This document shows, in pieces, positions 33,660 to 42,622 of a stretch of DNA of 64,000 nucleotides (positions are counted from its first letter, which is position 1; each line of letters begins with the position of its first letter). Location: contig NZ_BJDN01000001.1 of assembly GCF_005405165.1 (NCBI RefSeq), positions 62,001-126,000 of the forward strand, given 5' to 3'. Origin of the DNA: Loigolactobacillus binensis. GTDB lineage: Bacteria; Bacillota; Bacilli; Lactobacillales; Lactobacillaceae. Below the pieces are notes generated by a model. That model worked only from the letters and a program-made list of their open reading frames with translations. It was not told the origin of the DNA and did no database searches. Made by a program: the position numbers and the translations under genes.

Positions 33660-34188
33660 ACAAAAATAGACTTCAAGTCTCCTCAGTCTTGAAGTCTAAC
33701 GAACGGTGGAAAGTGCCTGACCTAAATTACTTTGGTCGTACAGAGATTTTTGAATATCTAGACACCTTCATATTAAGTTTTACGCATACGGTGACTTCTA
33801 GCTTACCTGTTTATTAATTAGCTACATCTGTATGGTCGTTCATATCAAATGATATGATTCATGACCCGCAAACTAGGTTTCAGCGAAGCACCAGGAGCGT
33901 TGGAGCTGTGGTTATGCCTGCTATGCGACATACACCTCCATGAAAAATTTGGTTACTTTTTGATTCGACGTTTCACAACGTGGATCGGTTTTTGATTTGG
34001 AGATAGATGGAACAATTCTAAACGTGTTGCCTACGACCGCCATTTCGTGTCTTGGTGGTCTGCCGAAGACTTGATCGAACTATCAAACTTTTAAATCTAT
34101 TTGTCACCAACGACTGCTATTTCACGTCTTAGCAGTCTGCCGAAGACCGAGGAGCCTTTTCTTACTGGTCAGGTCTTATCCTTTCCAC
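33660..34188 (-). ncRNA. Large (~530 nt) structured non-coding RNA, ROOL/GOLLD-like candidate
   Basis: A stand-alone RNA gene on the minus strand. The 5' end GTGGAAAG (34188-34181) pairs with CTTTCCAC (33713-33706), and after an internal loop CCTGACC (34173-34167) pairs with GGTCAGG (33722-33716), closing the molecule into one large domain. Two copies of a two-hairpin module occur at about 34150-34110 and 34074-34034: GTCTTCGGCAGAC followed by GACTGCT/AGCAGTC (copy 1) or GACCACC/GGCGGTC (copy 2) around similar AAGAC..GAAAT loops. Further hairpins include CATATCA/TGATATG (33856-33841) and TGGAG/CTCCA (33940-33901). It ends with AGACTTCAAG/CTTGAAGTCT (33697-33668) then ATTTTTG. No significant open frame. 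It is not RNase P RNA, tmRNA, 6S or SRP RNA by their known core sequences. Assignment to ROOL is inference from size and style. Confidence 0.75.
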
Positions 34189-34194
34189 ACTCAT

Positions 34195-34223
34195 AATATA
34201 CCATCTGCTGTAAGCGATTGCAA
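34195..34223 (-). promoter_or_regulatory. Promoter of the large structured RNA
   Basis: TTGCAA (34223-34218), 17-base spacer, TATATT (34200-34195) on the minus strand. The predicted start, near 34188, coincides with the first base of the closing stem. Confidence 0.75.
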
Positions 34224-34381
34224 GTGATAACCACGAATGTTTTAGGCTTTTTTAATTGCGGGGGTAATGCCTGTTAGGTTACCGTTGATCGGTGGTATCT
34301 GCCGGCTACAAAGTGGTAGCGCTAAGTGGCTGTGCTAAGGCCATCCACGGTGTTACCAATGTTGTTTAAATAAAGTGATGT

Positions 34382-34417
34382 AAAAACGGTTATGACTATT
34401 TCAGTCATAACCGTTTT
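34382..34417 (-). terminator. Terminator of perR
   Basis: AAAACGGTTATGACT / AGTCATAACCGTTTT perfect hairpin directly after perR. Between it and the RNA promoter (34224-34381) I see no gene. Confidence 0.85.
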
Positions 34418-34421
34418 AGCG

Positions 34422-34889
34422 TTATTTAATATTTTCCTTGTTGACCCGTAATTTTTTTTGGCAATCGGGGCATAATCCATACACTTCCATATGATTACCG
34501 GAAATAAGGTAACCTGTAAGTTCCGCGGTTTTGGCCTCTAATGTTCGTTCGACTTTGCTAAAGTCGGGGAACGTGACGTCGGTGATCCGACCGCAGTTGG
34601 TACAGATCGCATGATAATGTGGGCTCCCAAAGTAATCATAATGAGTGCTGCCATCACCATTCTGGAGTTCAACGACGATCCCAAGATCGACAAAAGTATT
34701 TAAAGTATTATAAATTGTTGCTGCACCAAGATTTGGTAACTTCCTGCTAAGCGCCACCCGGATCATTTCGACTGATGGATGGTTATGATGGCTGGCTAGG
34801 TATGAGAGGATGATGTGGCGTTGCGGTGTGACCCGTAAACCGTGATCCTTCAATACCTGCAGCGTTTGATCCGTAACGTCAGTAGCCAC
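34422..34889 (-). CDS. perR: Peroxide-responsive repressor PerR (Fur family)
   Basis: A 155-residue Fur-family repressor. The regulatory metal ligands of Bacillus subtilis PerR are all present at the same residue numbers: H37, D85, H91, H93 and D104 (the Asp at 104 separates PerR from Fur). The structural zinc site is C96-x2-C99 and C140-x2-C143. The N-terminal winged helix has LGAATIYNTLNTF. PerR-Fe represses peroxide-defence and metal genes and is inactivated by H2O2 oxidation of H37/H91. A PerR box overlaps its own promoter. Confidence 0.93.
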   Translation of the reverse strand: MATDVTDQTLQVLKDHGLRVTPQRHIILSYLASHHNHPSVEMIRVALSRKLPNLGAATIYNTLNTFVDLGIVVELQNGDGSTHYDYFGSPHYHAICTNCGRITDVTFPDFSKVERTLEAKTAELTGYLISGNHMEVYGLCPDCQKKLRVNKENIK

Positions 34890-34986
34890 AAGCGGTCATC
34901 CTTCCTAAATAATTGAGATTGATCTGAAAAGGCAATTAAAAAACTTTTAGTAGTTTTAATTTTTACATCTATATTAAACCACGTCT

Positions 34987-35001
34987 TTAGAATGATTCCA
35001 A
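34987..35001. promoter_or_regulatory. PerR box in the perR promoter
   Basis: TTAGAATGATTCCAA, one mismatch from the 7-1-7 dyad TTAGAATnATTCTAA of lactic/streptococcal PerR boxes. On the minus strand it includes a TTGGAA -35 (17-19 bases before TTTAAT/TAATAT), so PerR would repress its own gene. Confidence 0.75.
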
Positions 35002-35078
35002 GTTAAAAAACTATCCGAATTGAAAAAAGTTTTCAATTAACGTTATATAAGCTTTTTTGAGAAATTAAGGGAAATCGC

Positions 35079-35137
35079 TTTACATTTATAAGAATTGAAA
35101 TTATAATTTATTTGATAGCAAGTAAGAATGATTCTAA
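35079..35137 (+). promoter_or_regulatory. Promoter and PerR box of the VIT operon
   Basis: TTTACA (35079-35084), 17 bases, TATAAT (35102-35107); start about 35114. TAAGAATGATTCTAA (35123-35137) lies just downstream of the start, a classic repressor position. Links both VIT genes to PerR. Confidence 0.8.
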
Positions 35138-35167
35138 ACTGAAAATAATTAGAAAGAAGGCGGCAGC

Positions 35168-35857
35168 ATGGAGCGGGCCAAAAAACAACGTTCGTTGGCA
35201 GAAAAAATCAACGTGATGCGGGCCAGCGTAATGGGTGCTAACGACGGAATTCTTTCGATCGCTGGGATCGTCATTGGGGTCGCCGGTGCCACTAGTAACA
35301 GTGGCGCGATTTTTCTAGCTGGGATCGCAGGAATGCTGGCCGGAACGGTTTCAATGGCAATGGGTGAGTATGTTTCTGTCAACACACAACGTGACTCCGA
35401 GCGGCGGGCGATCGAGAAGGAATCAGCGGCTTTAGATGACCATTATCAGGATGAATTTGATTTTATTCAGCATAAGTATATGCAAACGGGAATCCCGGCG
35501 GCGTTAGCTAAAAAGGCAACACAAGAAATGCTACAAAAGGATGGACTATATACCGCAGTTCGCGAACGTTATGGTTTCAATCCCCGGGAAAAAACCAGTG
35601 CGTATGCCGCTGCTTTTGCGTCAATGGTCGCTTTTCCTACCGGCTCGATTTTACCATTGGTATCGATCACGTTCTTCCCAGCGGCAATTAAAATAATCGC
35701 CACAGTGATCGCCGTAATGGTGGCATTGACCATTACCGGATACACTGCCGCCGCATTAGGTAACGCTAACCGCTGGCGGGCAGTTTTGCGGAATGTGGTT
35801 TCAGGTTTATTGACGATGGTGGTGACCTACGCCATTGGTAGTTTATTTGCCCATTAG
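35168..35857 (+). CDS. VIT-family Fe2+/Mn2+ transporter 1
   Basis: A 229-residue CCC1/VIT1-like membrane protein with five predicted helices. It starts with VMRASVMGANDGILSIAGIVIGVAGA (family hallmark), then SMAMGEYVSVNTQRDSERR, a soluble helical metal-binding region (about 75-140) and three C-terminal helices. Likely exports or buffers ferrous iron or manganese. GAAGG..ATG start. Control by the PerR box fits a role in limiting Fenton chemistry. Confidence 0.9.
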   Translation: MERAKKQRSLAEKINVMRASVMGANDGILSIAGIVIGVAGATSNSGAIFLAGIAGMLAGTVSMAMGEYVSVNTQRDSERRAIEKESAALDDHYQDEFDFIQHKYMQTGIPAALAKKATQEMLQKDGLYTAVRERYGFNPREKTSAYAAAFASMVAFPTGSILPLVSITFFPAAIKIIATVIAVMVALTITGYTAAALGNANRWRAVLRNVVSGLLTMVVTYAIGSLFAH

Positions 35858-35891
35858 TTACTGATCAATTTGTGAAGGAGGCACCAAAACA

Positions 35892-36596
35892 TTGATGAAA
35901 GTTATTAAACCAACCGCCGCACCTAAACGGAAAATGACGATGGCGGAGCGCTCGAACACTTTGCGGGCTGGCGTTTTAGGTGCCAACGATGGTATTTTGA
36001 CCGTTGTCGGTGTGCTGTTTAGTGTTGCGGCGGCGACCACCAACGAATTCACGATTTTTATTGCTGGTTTAGCTGACCTGTTGGCTTGCGCCTTTTCCAT
36101 GGCGTCAGGGGAGTATGCTTCAGTTAGTTCGCAAAAAGATACAGAAAAAGCAGTCGTTGCCAAGGAAGCTAAGTTATTAAAGGCGGATTTTGCTGGTGAA
36201 TTGGCGGCGGTGACCGCACATTATCAGGCGCGCGGTGTAACTGCGGCGACTGCCCAGGAGATCGCGGCGGCGCTAATGGAAAAAGATGCGTTAGGCACTG
36301 TGATTCGGATCAAATATGATTTAGAATTAGGTCATTATATGAGCCCGTGGCAAGCAGCTTTTTCATCGTTAGTTGCGGCAGCTTCTGGCGGCCTATTTCC
36401 GTTAGTGGCGATGACCCTAGCACCAACGGCGTGGGCGTGGCCGAGTACCATTGTGGCAGTAACGTTATCAGTTGCCTTAACCGGTTTTCTAAGTGCTAAA
36501 TTAGGCGATGGCTTAGTTAAAACAGCAGTTATTCGCAATATTTTAGTTGGGATCATCACCATGTTCATTCATTATTATATTGGGCAGTGGATGTAG
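35892..36596 (+). CDS. VIT-family Fe2+/Mn2+ transporter 2
   Basis: A 234-residue paralog of the preceding gene: SNTLRAGVLGANDGILTVVGVLFSVAAAT, SMASGEYASVSSQKDTEKA, and the same helical middle and three-helix end. The pair probably forms a heterodimer, since VIT proteins act as dimers (inference). AAGGAGG lies 10 bases before TTG 35892 and 13 before ATG 35895; either may start. Same operon as VIT 1 (34-base gap). Confidence 0.9.
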   Translation: MMKVIKPTAAPKRKMTMAERSNTLRAGVLGANDGILTVVGVLFSVAAATTNEFTIFIAGLADLLACAFSMASGEYASVSSQKDTEKAVVAKEAKLLKADFAGELAAVTAHYQARGVTAATAQEIAAALMEKDALGTVIRIKYDLELGHYMSPWQAAFSSLVAAASGGLFPLVAMTLAPTAWAWPSTIVAVTLSVALTGFLSAKLGDGLVKTAVIRNILVGIITMFIHYYIGQWM

Positions 36597-36611
36597 ATTA
36601 GAAGGACAACG

Positions 36612-36643
36612 AGCGGCTGCGTCCACGCGCAACCGCTTTTTTT
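36612..36643 (+). terminator. Terminator of the VIT operon
   Basis: AGCGGCTGCG / CGCGCAACCGCT imperfect hairpin and seven T. Confidence 0.65.
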
Positions 36644-36675
36644 GTTGGTAAAGTTATTATTTGGAGGCCTTTCAA

Positions 36676-38067
36676 GTGCAAACGAAGCAAGCACAACGTT
36701 TTTGGTTTATCGCAGTCTTATTAGCCGGCACCTTTACGATGTCGATCAGCCAGTCGTCACTATCGACGGCTTATCCAACGCTGATGCAATATTTTAACCT
36801 GCCGGCAGCAACGATCCAGTGGCTGACCACAGGTTTCATGCTGGTAATGTGTGTCATGATGCCAGTGAGTCCCTGGTTGTTAAAGAACATCCCCTTTAAA
36901 CGCTTATTCTTAGGCGTTTTACTGATTTTTGATCTTGGCACCTTGATCATCCTTTTAGCACCTAATTTTGCGATGATGTTAACTGGACGTGTCTTAGAAG
37001 CTGTTGCCGTAGGGGTCCTTTTCCCGGCCTATCAATCAGTTATGTTAACGATCACGCCGGAGACCAAACGGGGTAGTACGATGGGGGTCGCCGGTTTGGT
37101 CATGGGTTCAGCTTTGGCAGTCGGCCCGATCATTTCTGGGATCGTTTTACGCTTTACCACTTGGCAAGGTCTGTTCATCGTCTTTTTAGTCATCATTACG
37201 CTAGTTTTCATTGCCAGTCTTTTTACGATCAAAAGTGTGATGACGTTAGCACCGTCTAGCGTTGACTTCATTTCGATCGTTTGCTCGGTGGGGATCATTG
37301 GTGTTTTATACGTCGTCAATCAAATCGGTCAGGCTGGTAACTGGGGCTTTAATTTAGCGCTACTAGCCGTCAGTTTAGTCGCTTTGGCAATTTTTGTTCG
37401 GCGGCAGTTTCAGCTTAGGCAACCATTATTGGAATTACGAGTGCTAAAGACTTTTAATTATGATCTGGCGGTTTTGTTGACGGCCATCTCTTATATTGCG
37501 TTGATCGTCGTCACAATTATTTTTCCATTGTATTACCAAAAAGTGCTGGGTGTTTCACCATTTATTTCCGGCATGGCGCTGGTACCTGGCGCCGTGGTTT
37601 TAAGTGTTCTAAATCCGTTGACCGGTAAATTAGCCGATCGTTTTGGATTCAAAAAAGTGATGCTAGCCGGGATGCTACTGATCTGTGCCGGTTGGTTAAT
37701 TCTGGCGCTGTTTGCTGCCCATATGAACTTAGCCTTGATGATGATCTTAGCCGCTTTAATTGAAGGCGGTAATGCCTTCGTCATGATGCCAGCGGTGACC
37801 TTAGGGGCTAATGCGCTACCGGATCAGTTGATCGCACACGGAACTGCCGTGATCACGACTGTCCGGCAGATTCTCGGTTCAACTGGGGTAGCGGTGGCCA
37901 CTTTGATTTTGGCCAACGTAACGGTCGCATTACATAACCGCGGTTTTAATGCTAGCCAAGCGCAATTAGGCGGTTACCGTGCAGTTTTCGTTATCTTTTT
38001 AATTGTTGAGCTATGTGGCTTAGTCTTAGCTTTCATGTTAAAAGATACCAAAAAGGCGCGCGTATAG
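36676..38067 (+). CDS. MFS multidrug exporter, DHA2 family
   Basis: A 463-residue major facilitator with about 14 helices, in the EmrB/QacA (DHA2) group. Motifs: QSSLSTAYPTLMQYFNLPAATIQWLTTGFML in helix 1-2, GRVLEAVAVGVLFPAYQSVM, and motif C-like GSALAVGPIISGIV. Drug:H+ antiport is likely; substrate unknown. The longer frame from TTG 36661 contains the GGAGG site itself, so the start is GTG 36676. Follows the VIT terminator; own terminator downstream. Confidence 0.88.
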   Translation: MQTKQAQRFWFIAVLLAGTFTMSISQSSLSTAYPTLMQYFNLPAATIQWLTTGFMLVMCVMMPVSPWLLKNIPFKRLFLGVLLIFDLGTLIILLAPNFAMMLTGRVLEAVAVGVLFPAYQSVMLTITPETKRGSTMGVAGLVMGSALAVGPIISGIVLRFTTWQGLFIVFLVIITLVFIASLFTIKSVMTLAPSSVDFISIVCSVGIIGVLYVVNQIGQAGNWGFNLALLAVSLVALAIFVRRQFQLRQPLLELRVLKTFNYDLAVLLTAISYIALIVVTIIFPLYYQKVLGVSPFISGMALVPGAVVLSVLNPLTGKLADRFGFKKVMLAGMLLICAGWLILALFAAHMNLALMMILAALIEGGNAFVMMPAVTLGANALPDQLIAHGTAVITTVRQILGSTGVAVATLILANVTVALHNRGFNASQAQLGGYRAVFVIFLIVELCGLVLAFMLKDTKKARV

Positions 38068-38094
38068 TGTATGTTCATGGGTAATATTTGAAAC

Positions 38095-38134
38095 AAATAG
38101 GAGGCTAGGATTTTTATCCTAGCCCCCTATTTTG
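38095..38134 (+). terminator. Terminator after MFS gene
   Basis: AATAGGAGGCTAGGAT / ATCCTAGCCCCCTATTTT hairpin. Confidence 0.8.
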
Positions 38135-38280
38135 TTAGTCGCTGATTTTGTATGATCACAGAAAAAACGCCGAGTGGTTTTCAGTGGTTGATCGAGGTAA
38201 TGCAGTTATGCTAAAGCCGTTTTACACGGTGATTAGAACCGCTTTTTCGGCAAGGATCAGCCACCAAAGTAAGCATACGC

Positions 38281-39558
38281 CTAGTTATTTTTGATTACTT
38301 TTTGGCCGTGAAAATAAGGTTGTAAAGCTTCAGGTACCAGCACGCTACCGTCGGCTTGCTGATAGTTTTCTAGAATTGCGGCGACAGTCCGCCCAACTGC
38401 AAGGCCGGAGCCATTTAATGTGTGAACGTATTCGACGCTGCCATCGGCTTTCCGATAACGGATCATTGCCCGCCGCGCTTGGAAATCGAGGCAGTTTGAG
38501 CAGGAACTGATCTCGCGGTAAAGATGCTGCTGGGGCATCCAAACCTCGATGTCATAAGTTTTGGCCGCAGAAAAGCCAATGTCACCAGTGGAAAGGGTGA
38601 TAACGTGGTAAGCTAAGCCTAATTTTTCTAAAACTTCGGCGGCATTTTGTGTCAGTTTTTCCAATTCCGCGTAAGAATCTTCAGGCTTGCTAAATTTAAC
38701 CATTTCAACCTTATGGAATTGATGCATACGGATCAAGCCGCGGGTATCCCGGCCAGCACTGCCAGCTTCGGAACGGAAGCAAGGCGTAAGCGCGGTGAAA
38801 TAAATCGGAAGCTCGGCTTCGTCTAAAATTTCGTTGGCGTAATAGTTAGTCAGCGGGACCTCTGCAGTGGGGATCAAGGTCATACCAGTTGCTTCGACAG
38901 TATACACATCTTCCTTAAACTTAGGAAATTGGCCGGTTCCAAACATGGTTTTACCGGTGACTAAATAAGGGGGAATCACTTCTTGATATCCTTGATGCTG
39001 GGTGTGTAAGTCAAGCATAAAATTGTATACTGCGCGTTCTAATTGTGCGCCAGCGTTTTTATAATAGACAAAACGCGCGCCTGAAACTTTAGCAGCGCGG
39101 TCGAAATCAAGAATGCCCAACTGCTCACCGATTTCCCAATGTGCTTTAGGTTCAAAGGCGAACTCAGGGATCGTTCCCCATTTGCGAACTTCAGTATCAC
39201 TGGCCTCATCGGGACCGATCGGCAGATCAGCGGCCGGAATATTAGGTAAGCGAATCGCGATGTGGTGTAATTGGGCGGCCCCCTTTTCTTGGTCAGCCTC
39301 AATCGTTTGAATGTTCTGATTGAGCTGTTTAACTTGCTTGATCAAGGCTTGGCCTTCAGGAGAGCGTGGGTTTGCGGCCTTAATTTTTGCGGTTAGCTGA
39401 TTCTTTTCTTTCTTCATGCCTTCTGCTTTAGTAATGGCGGTGCGGTTCTGCTGATCAAGGGCGATGTAGTCGTCGATCTCAGCTGGTTTTACGCCGCGGG
39501 TCGCTAGGCGTTCTTTGACTAAGTCAGGCTGTTTGCGGATCAATTTTGGATTTAACAT
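38281..39558 (-). CDS. serS: Seryl-tRNA synthetase
   Basis: A 425-residue class II synthetase. N-terminal tRNA-binding coiled coil (about 30-105), motif 2 [27 protein letters not shown] and motif 3 [20 protein letters not shown] near the C-terminus. Charges tRNA-Ser. Full length. Regulated by the T-box leader directly upstream on the same strand. Confidence 0.97.
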   Translation of the reverse strand: MLNPKLIRKQPDLVKERLATRGVKPAEIDDYIALDQQNRTAITKAEGMKKEKNQLTAKIKAANPRSPEGQALIKQVKQLNQNIQTIEADQEKGAAQLHHIAIRLPNIPAADLPIGPDEASDTEVRKWGTIPEFAFEPKAHWEIGEQLGILDFDRAAKVSGARFVYYKNAGAQLERAVYNFMLDLHTQHQGYQEVIPPYLVTGKTMFGTGQFPKFKEDVYTVEATGMTLIPTAEVPLTNYYANEILDEAELPIYFTALTPCFRSEAGSAGRDTRGLIRMHQFHKVEMVKFSKPEDSYAELEKLTQNAAEVLEKLGLAYHVITLSTGDIGFSAAKTYDIEVWMPQQHLYREISSCSNCLDFQARRAMIRYRKADGSVEYVHTLNGSGLAVGRTVAAILENYQQADGSVLVPEALQPYFHGQKVIKNN

Positions 39559-39574
39559 GTTGAACTTCCTTTCA

Positions 39575-39835
39575 ATAAAAAAAGCCCATAATCCTCGTAA
39601 ACGAAGATTATGGGACGTGATTAACGTGGTACCACCCGTATTTATGCTGTTAACAGCAATACTTTTGAGTATATCGTCTCGCCGTGGCCTGTTCTCAGGT
39701 CAAGCTAAGCAAGGGATTCACCACCGCCAATTGGTTAGCTCACACTGACCGCTAATTCTCTGGACGATTGCCGAGGCTACTATTTGCTATGATCGCGCTG
39801 TTATTTATAGCTCCAATATAGCACTGTTAGCGAAT
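39575..39835 (-). ncRNA. T-box leader of serS
   Basis: T-box core TACGGGTGGTACCACG (39640-39625) and terminator GATTATGGG-type hairpin with CCCATAATC followed by seven T (on the minus strand). The specifier loop reads GTGAATCCCTT; TCC (39716-39714) is a serine codon, matching the gene. The rest of the gap to 39948 is non-coding. Confidence 0.9.
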
Positions 39836-39948
39836 ATGTCAAAAAAGGAATTGTGATCTACGCACAACTCCTGATTTATGTTGCCGAACAATATCGGCAA
39901 AACGTGTTCCATAAAGCAACCTATGGCACACCCTTTTTTTACTTAATT

Positions 39949-41088
39949 TTATTGTAAAACGTCGATGTGGTTGCCGGAAACAGCACCGCCACGATCATGT
40001 ACAACGGCTTCGCCATAAGGCGTTTGGATATGTGTTCCAAACGGAATACTGCTGTCTGCTGCGGCGATCAAGTAACCGTTAGCGTCACGTCCAGTTGCGG
40101 TACTAGTGCCGTCAGCAGTCGTGCTGGCATCGCCCCAACCTTGAGCAGCAGTGGCGTTGTAGTAAGTGAACGTGTAATTACTGTCGGCAGTGCTACTACT
40201 TGTCGTGCTGCTGGTCGTACTGCTAGCTGAACTGCTGCTTGTTGCCGTCGATGTTGCTGCTTGGCTGCTTGCGGTCGATGTTGCTGCCGCGGATTGCGCA
40301 GCAGCTTGACTAGCCGCTTGATTAGAGGCAATTGCTGCGGATTGCGCATTGGCACTAGCTGTTTGTGCTGAAGCAACGAATGCTGCCTGACTAGCTGCAT
40401 TAGCGGAAGCCGTAGCCGCGGATTGTGCATTAGCACTGGCAGCTGCCGCTGACTGAGCCGCTGCTTCATTGGCCGCTTGTGTTGCCGCGCTGGCTGCATT
40501 AGCAGAAGCTGTGGCCGCGGATTGCGCCGCTGCACTGGCCGTAGCTGCGGATTGTGCTGCCGCCTGATTAGCCGCCTGTGTTGCCGCACTGGCAGCTGCT
40601 TGGCTAGCCGCATTAGCGGAAGCTGTGGCCGCGGATTGTGCGTTAGCTGTTGCTTGCGCTGCAGCTTGGTTGGCCGCTTGTGTTGCGGATTGTGCTGCTG
40701 CCTGATTAGCCGCCTGTGTTGCCGCATTGGCTGCAGCTTGGCTGGCTGCGTTGGCGGAAGCTGTGGCTGCGGATTGTGCTGCTAACTGACTATTCCAGTC
40801 AGGCTGTGCGACTTGGGTCGTACTGGCAGTGCTCGTACTTTGTGTGGTTGTGTCGGCAGTGGGAATCGTTAATTTTTGGCCGATTAAAATAATCGGATTT
40901 TCGCCTTGCAATTTGTTGGCCGTCTTGATTTGATCAACGGTCACCCCATATTGTTGAGAAAAGTCCCAAACGGTATCGTTAGCTTTAACGGTAACGGTTG
41001 CGGCATCAACTTTAGTTGCTAAGGCTGATACACCAATGACACTAAGTAAAGTTGTCGCACTAAGTAATAGAGCGTTCTTTTTTTGCAT
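39949..41088 (-). CDS. Secreted LysM and 3D-domain protein with Ala/Ser/Gln-rich linker
   Basis: A 379-residue exported protein. Signal peptide ending near VDA-AT; one LysM domain (TVKANDTVWDFSQQYGVTVDQIKTANKLQ..ILIGQKLTI, about 31-76) binding peptidoglycan; a long low-complexity linker (about 95-300) of Ala/Ser/Gln/Asn units such as ANQAAAQSA; and a C-terminal 3D domain (about 305-379: GDASTTADGTSTATGRDANGYLIAADSS.. HIDVLQ) with the conserved aspartates. 3D domains have a double-psi barrel fold related to lytic transglycosylase MltA, so it may act on glycan strands. Confidence 0.87.
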   Translation of the reverse strand: MQKKNALLLSATTLLSVIGVSALATKVDAATVTVKANDTVWDFSQQYGVTVDQIKTANKLQGENPIILIGQKLTIPTADTTTQSTSTASTTQVAQPDWNSQLAAQSAATASANAASQAAANAATQAANQAAAQSATQAANQAAAQATANAQSAATASANAASQAAASAATQAANQAAAQSAATASAAAQSAATASANAASAATQAANEAAAQSAAAASANAQSAATASANAASQAAFVASAQTASANAQSAAIASNQAASQAAAQSAAATSTASSQAATSTATSSSSASSTTSSTTSSSTADSNYTFTYYNATAAQGWGDASTTADGTSTATGRDANGYLIAAADSSIPFGTHIQTPYGEAVVHDRGGAVSGNHIDVLQ

Positions 41089-41251
41089 GCAAAGTTCCTC
41101 CTGAAATTAAGTGAACGTTTTCGGTAATTAATAGTCTAACTTTAGCACGAAAATGTGTAACTAGCGTGACAACAAGATTACAATATGGTAGTTGTATGAC
41201 ATAAAGATTACAGAAAGATAACAAAAAAAGCCGGTAAGCGAATTACGGGCT

Positions 41252-42082
41252 TTAAAGGGTGGTATCAGGAACTTGCATATTACTAGTTTGGCTACGGCCA
41301 TCACGATAATTAAAAGTAAATCCTGGCTGTACATTAAAAATATAAACATTGAAATTTAAACTGCCGTCAGTACTAAGTGCCTGTAATTGGACACCCCGCG
41401 GCATTAACTCATTACCACGAAAAATAGCATGCGGTTGGTAGATCACCTTCTTACCAGCTCGTAACGCAGTACGGATCTTAGCTTCATAGACAGTTTGTAA
41501 ACGTTGGTTACTAAAAGCAGTTTGGGTGAATAGATTTTTTAAGTTATTTTGATCGCCACTTTGCAGACTGGGGTCATAATTACCGCTAGTACTGATCCCT
41601 TTGGAGATCGAGTAGGCGACTAAATGGCCGCGGTTCAAGATTGCTTGGCGTCCAGCGAACTTTTGATGCCAGCCAGTTGGTTGTACCGTTTGGCTGACCC
41701 GCAAGGAATCATCCGCTACGTTGCGCTGCTCCAGATAAGCGGTATTGGCCGTGCTGGTACGGTTCAACTGATCTAAATTAGCGTATTCGACATGGTTAGT
41801 TTTCCAACTATTGGCCGTCAAAGTGGCTTTATTGTTGTTCACCGCGATCACGGCACTTTGGCCAGATGTATAATTAAGTGCCGCCAACTGACTGGCGGCA
41901 GTGCTTGCTTGGTTGGTTGTTGAATTGGTGGTGGTATTGCTGCTTTGGGTCGTTGGTATCAAGGCCTGAGCAGTTTGCCATAAATTTTGCGCTTGACCAG
42001 GTTTTAAGCCAAGCCAACCGCCGATCAAGATCACTGCTAGAACTAGCAGTGAGGTGGTGCGTTTTTTTCTTCGTCGCTTCAT
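41252..42082 (-). CDS. Membrane-anchored DNA/RNA non-specific endonuclease
   Basis: A 276-residue protein: very basic N-terminus (KRRRKKR), one helix (about 11-28), a Thr/Ser/Asn linker and an EndA/NucA-like nuclease domain. The catalytic motif is NRGHLVAYSISKG (His as general base; usual DRGH has Asn for Asp here), with the metal-binding Asn in DQNNLKNLFTQTAFSNQ. Likely degrades extracellular DNA at the surface. The stop is followed by a T-poor region; no operon partner is clear. Confidence 0.85.
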   Translation of the reverse strand: MKRRRKKRTTSLLVLAVILIGGWLGLKPGQAQNLWQTAQALIPTTQSSNTTTNSTTNQASTAASQLAALNYTSGQSAVIAVNNNKATLTANSWKTNHVEYANLDQLNRTSTANTAYLEQRNVADDSLRVSQTVQPTGWHQKFAGRQAILNRGHLVAYSISKGISTSGNYDPSLQSGDQNNLKNLFTQTAFSNQRLQTVYEAKIRTALRAGKKVIYQPHAIFRGNELMPRGVQLQALSTDGSLNFNVYIFNVQPGFTFNYRDGRSQTSNMQVPDTTL

Positions 42083-42108
42083 CTTATAAAACTCCTATAC
42101 TATTGTGC

Positions 42109-42438
42109 TTAACCGAGTAAAATTAAATTCTTTTCGACCCGATAACCAAACAAGGCGTGTTGTTGTTCCAGATATTCTACGTACATATAGCGGCGTAGTT
42201 CATGCTGGCGCAATAGTGCAGACAATTCCCATAAACGTAAAGTTTTGTGCTGCGCTGCGGTTTCAAGGATCAACTGCAGTTGGGGGTCGTCCGCTGTGTG
42301 CAAGCCACTTAATTTAATGTATTGCACGTGATCAACTTCCTCGGTTCGTTTGCCATGACGATTAGCGCCAAATTCATATAGAACCCAGAAGTTTCGATTT
42401 AAATCGGCGATCATGGCCAAGAAATCAGTAATACGCAT
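42109..42438 (-). CDS. Hypothetical cytoplasmic protein
   Basis: A 109-residue, cysteine-free soluble protein with aromatic-rich stretches (NRNFWVLYEFG; LRRYMYVEYLEQQHALFGYRVEKNLILLG). Good ribosome site (GCGAGG, 8 bases before ATG). It lies 26 bases upstream of the nuclease gene on the same strand, so they may be co-transcribed. I do not recognise a family. Confidence 0.6.
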   Translation of the reverse strand: MRITDFLAMIADLNRNFWVLYEFGANRHGKRTEEVDHVQYIKLSGLHTADDPQLQLILETAAQHKTLRLWELSALLRQHELRRYMYVEYLEQQHALFGYRVEKNLILLG

Positions 42439-42622
42439 AATGTTTGCCTCGCTCTACTTTAAAAAAGGTCGTCAAAAAATAATCGAACGGTTGTTCTTAT
42501 TTTAGCATGGAAAGCGATCTGAGGGAATATATTTTCGCTATATCGTTATGAAAAGCAAACAAAAAAGACGTAACTTAAATACTTGTTGCGCCCTTGTTAA
42601 ATAACATTCTAGTAACTTGACT

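Noticed and set aside
33635..33817. 60-codon open frame on the plus strand after menI
   Set aside because: It lies antisense to the structured RNA, has no ribosome site and overlaps the terminator hairpin.
33660..34188. Structured region as RNase P RNA, tmRNA, 6S RNA or a T-box
   Set aside because: Core sequences of those RNAs (for example GAAAGTCCATGCT of RNase P or the GGTGG T-box core) are missing and no gene follows on its strand.
40068..40785. Frames overlapping the LysM-3D protein linker
   Set aside because: Same low-complexity artefact; no start signal and no domain.
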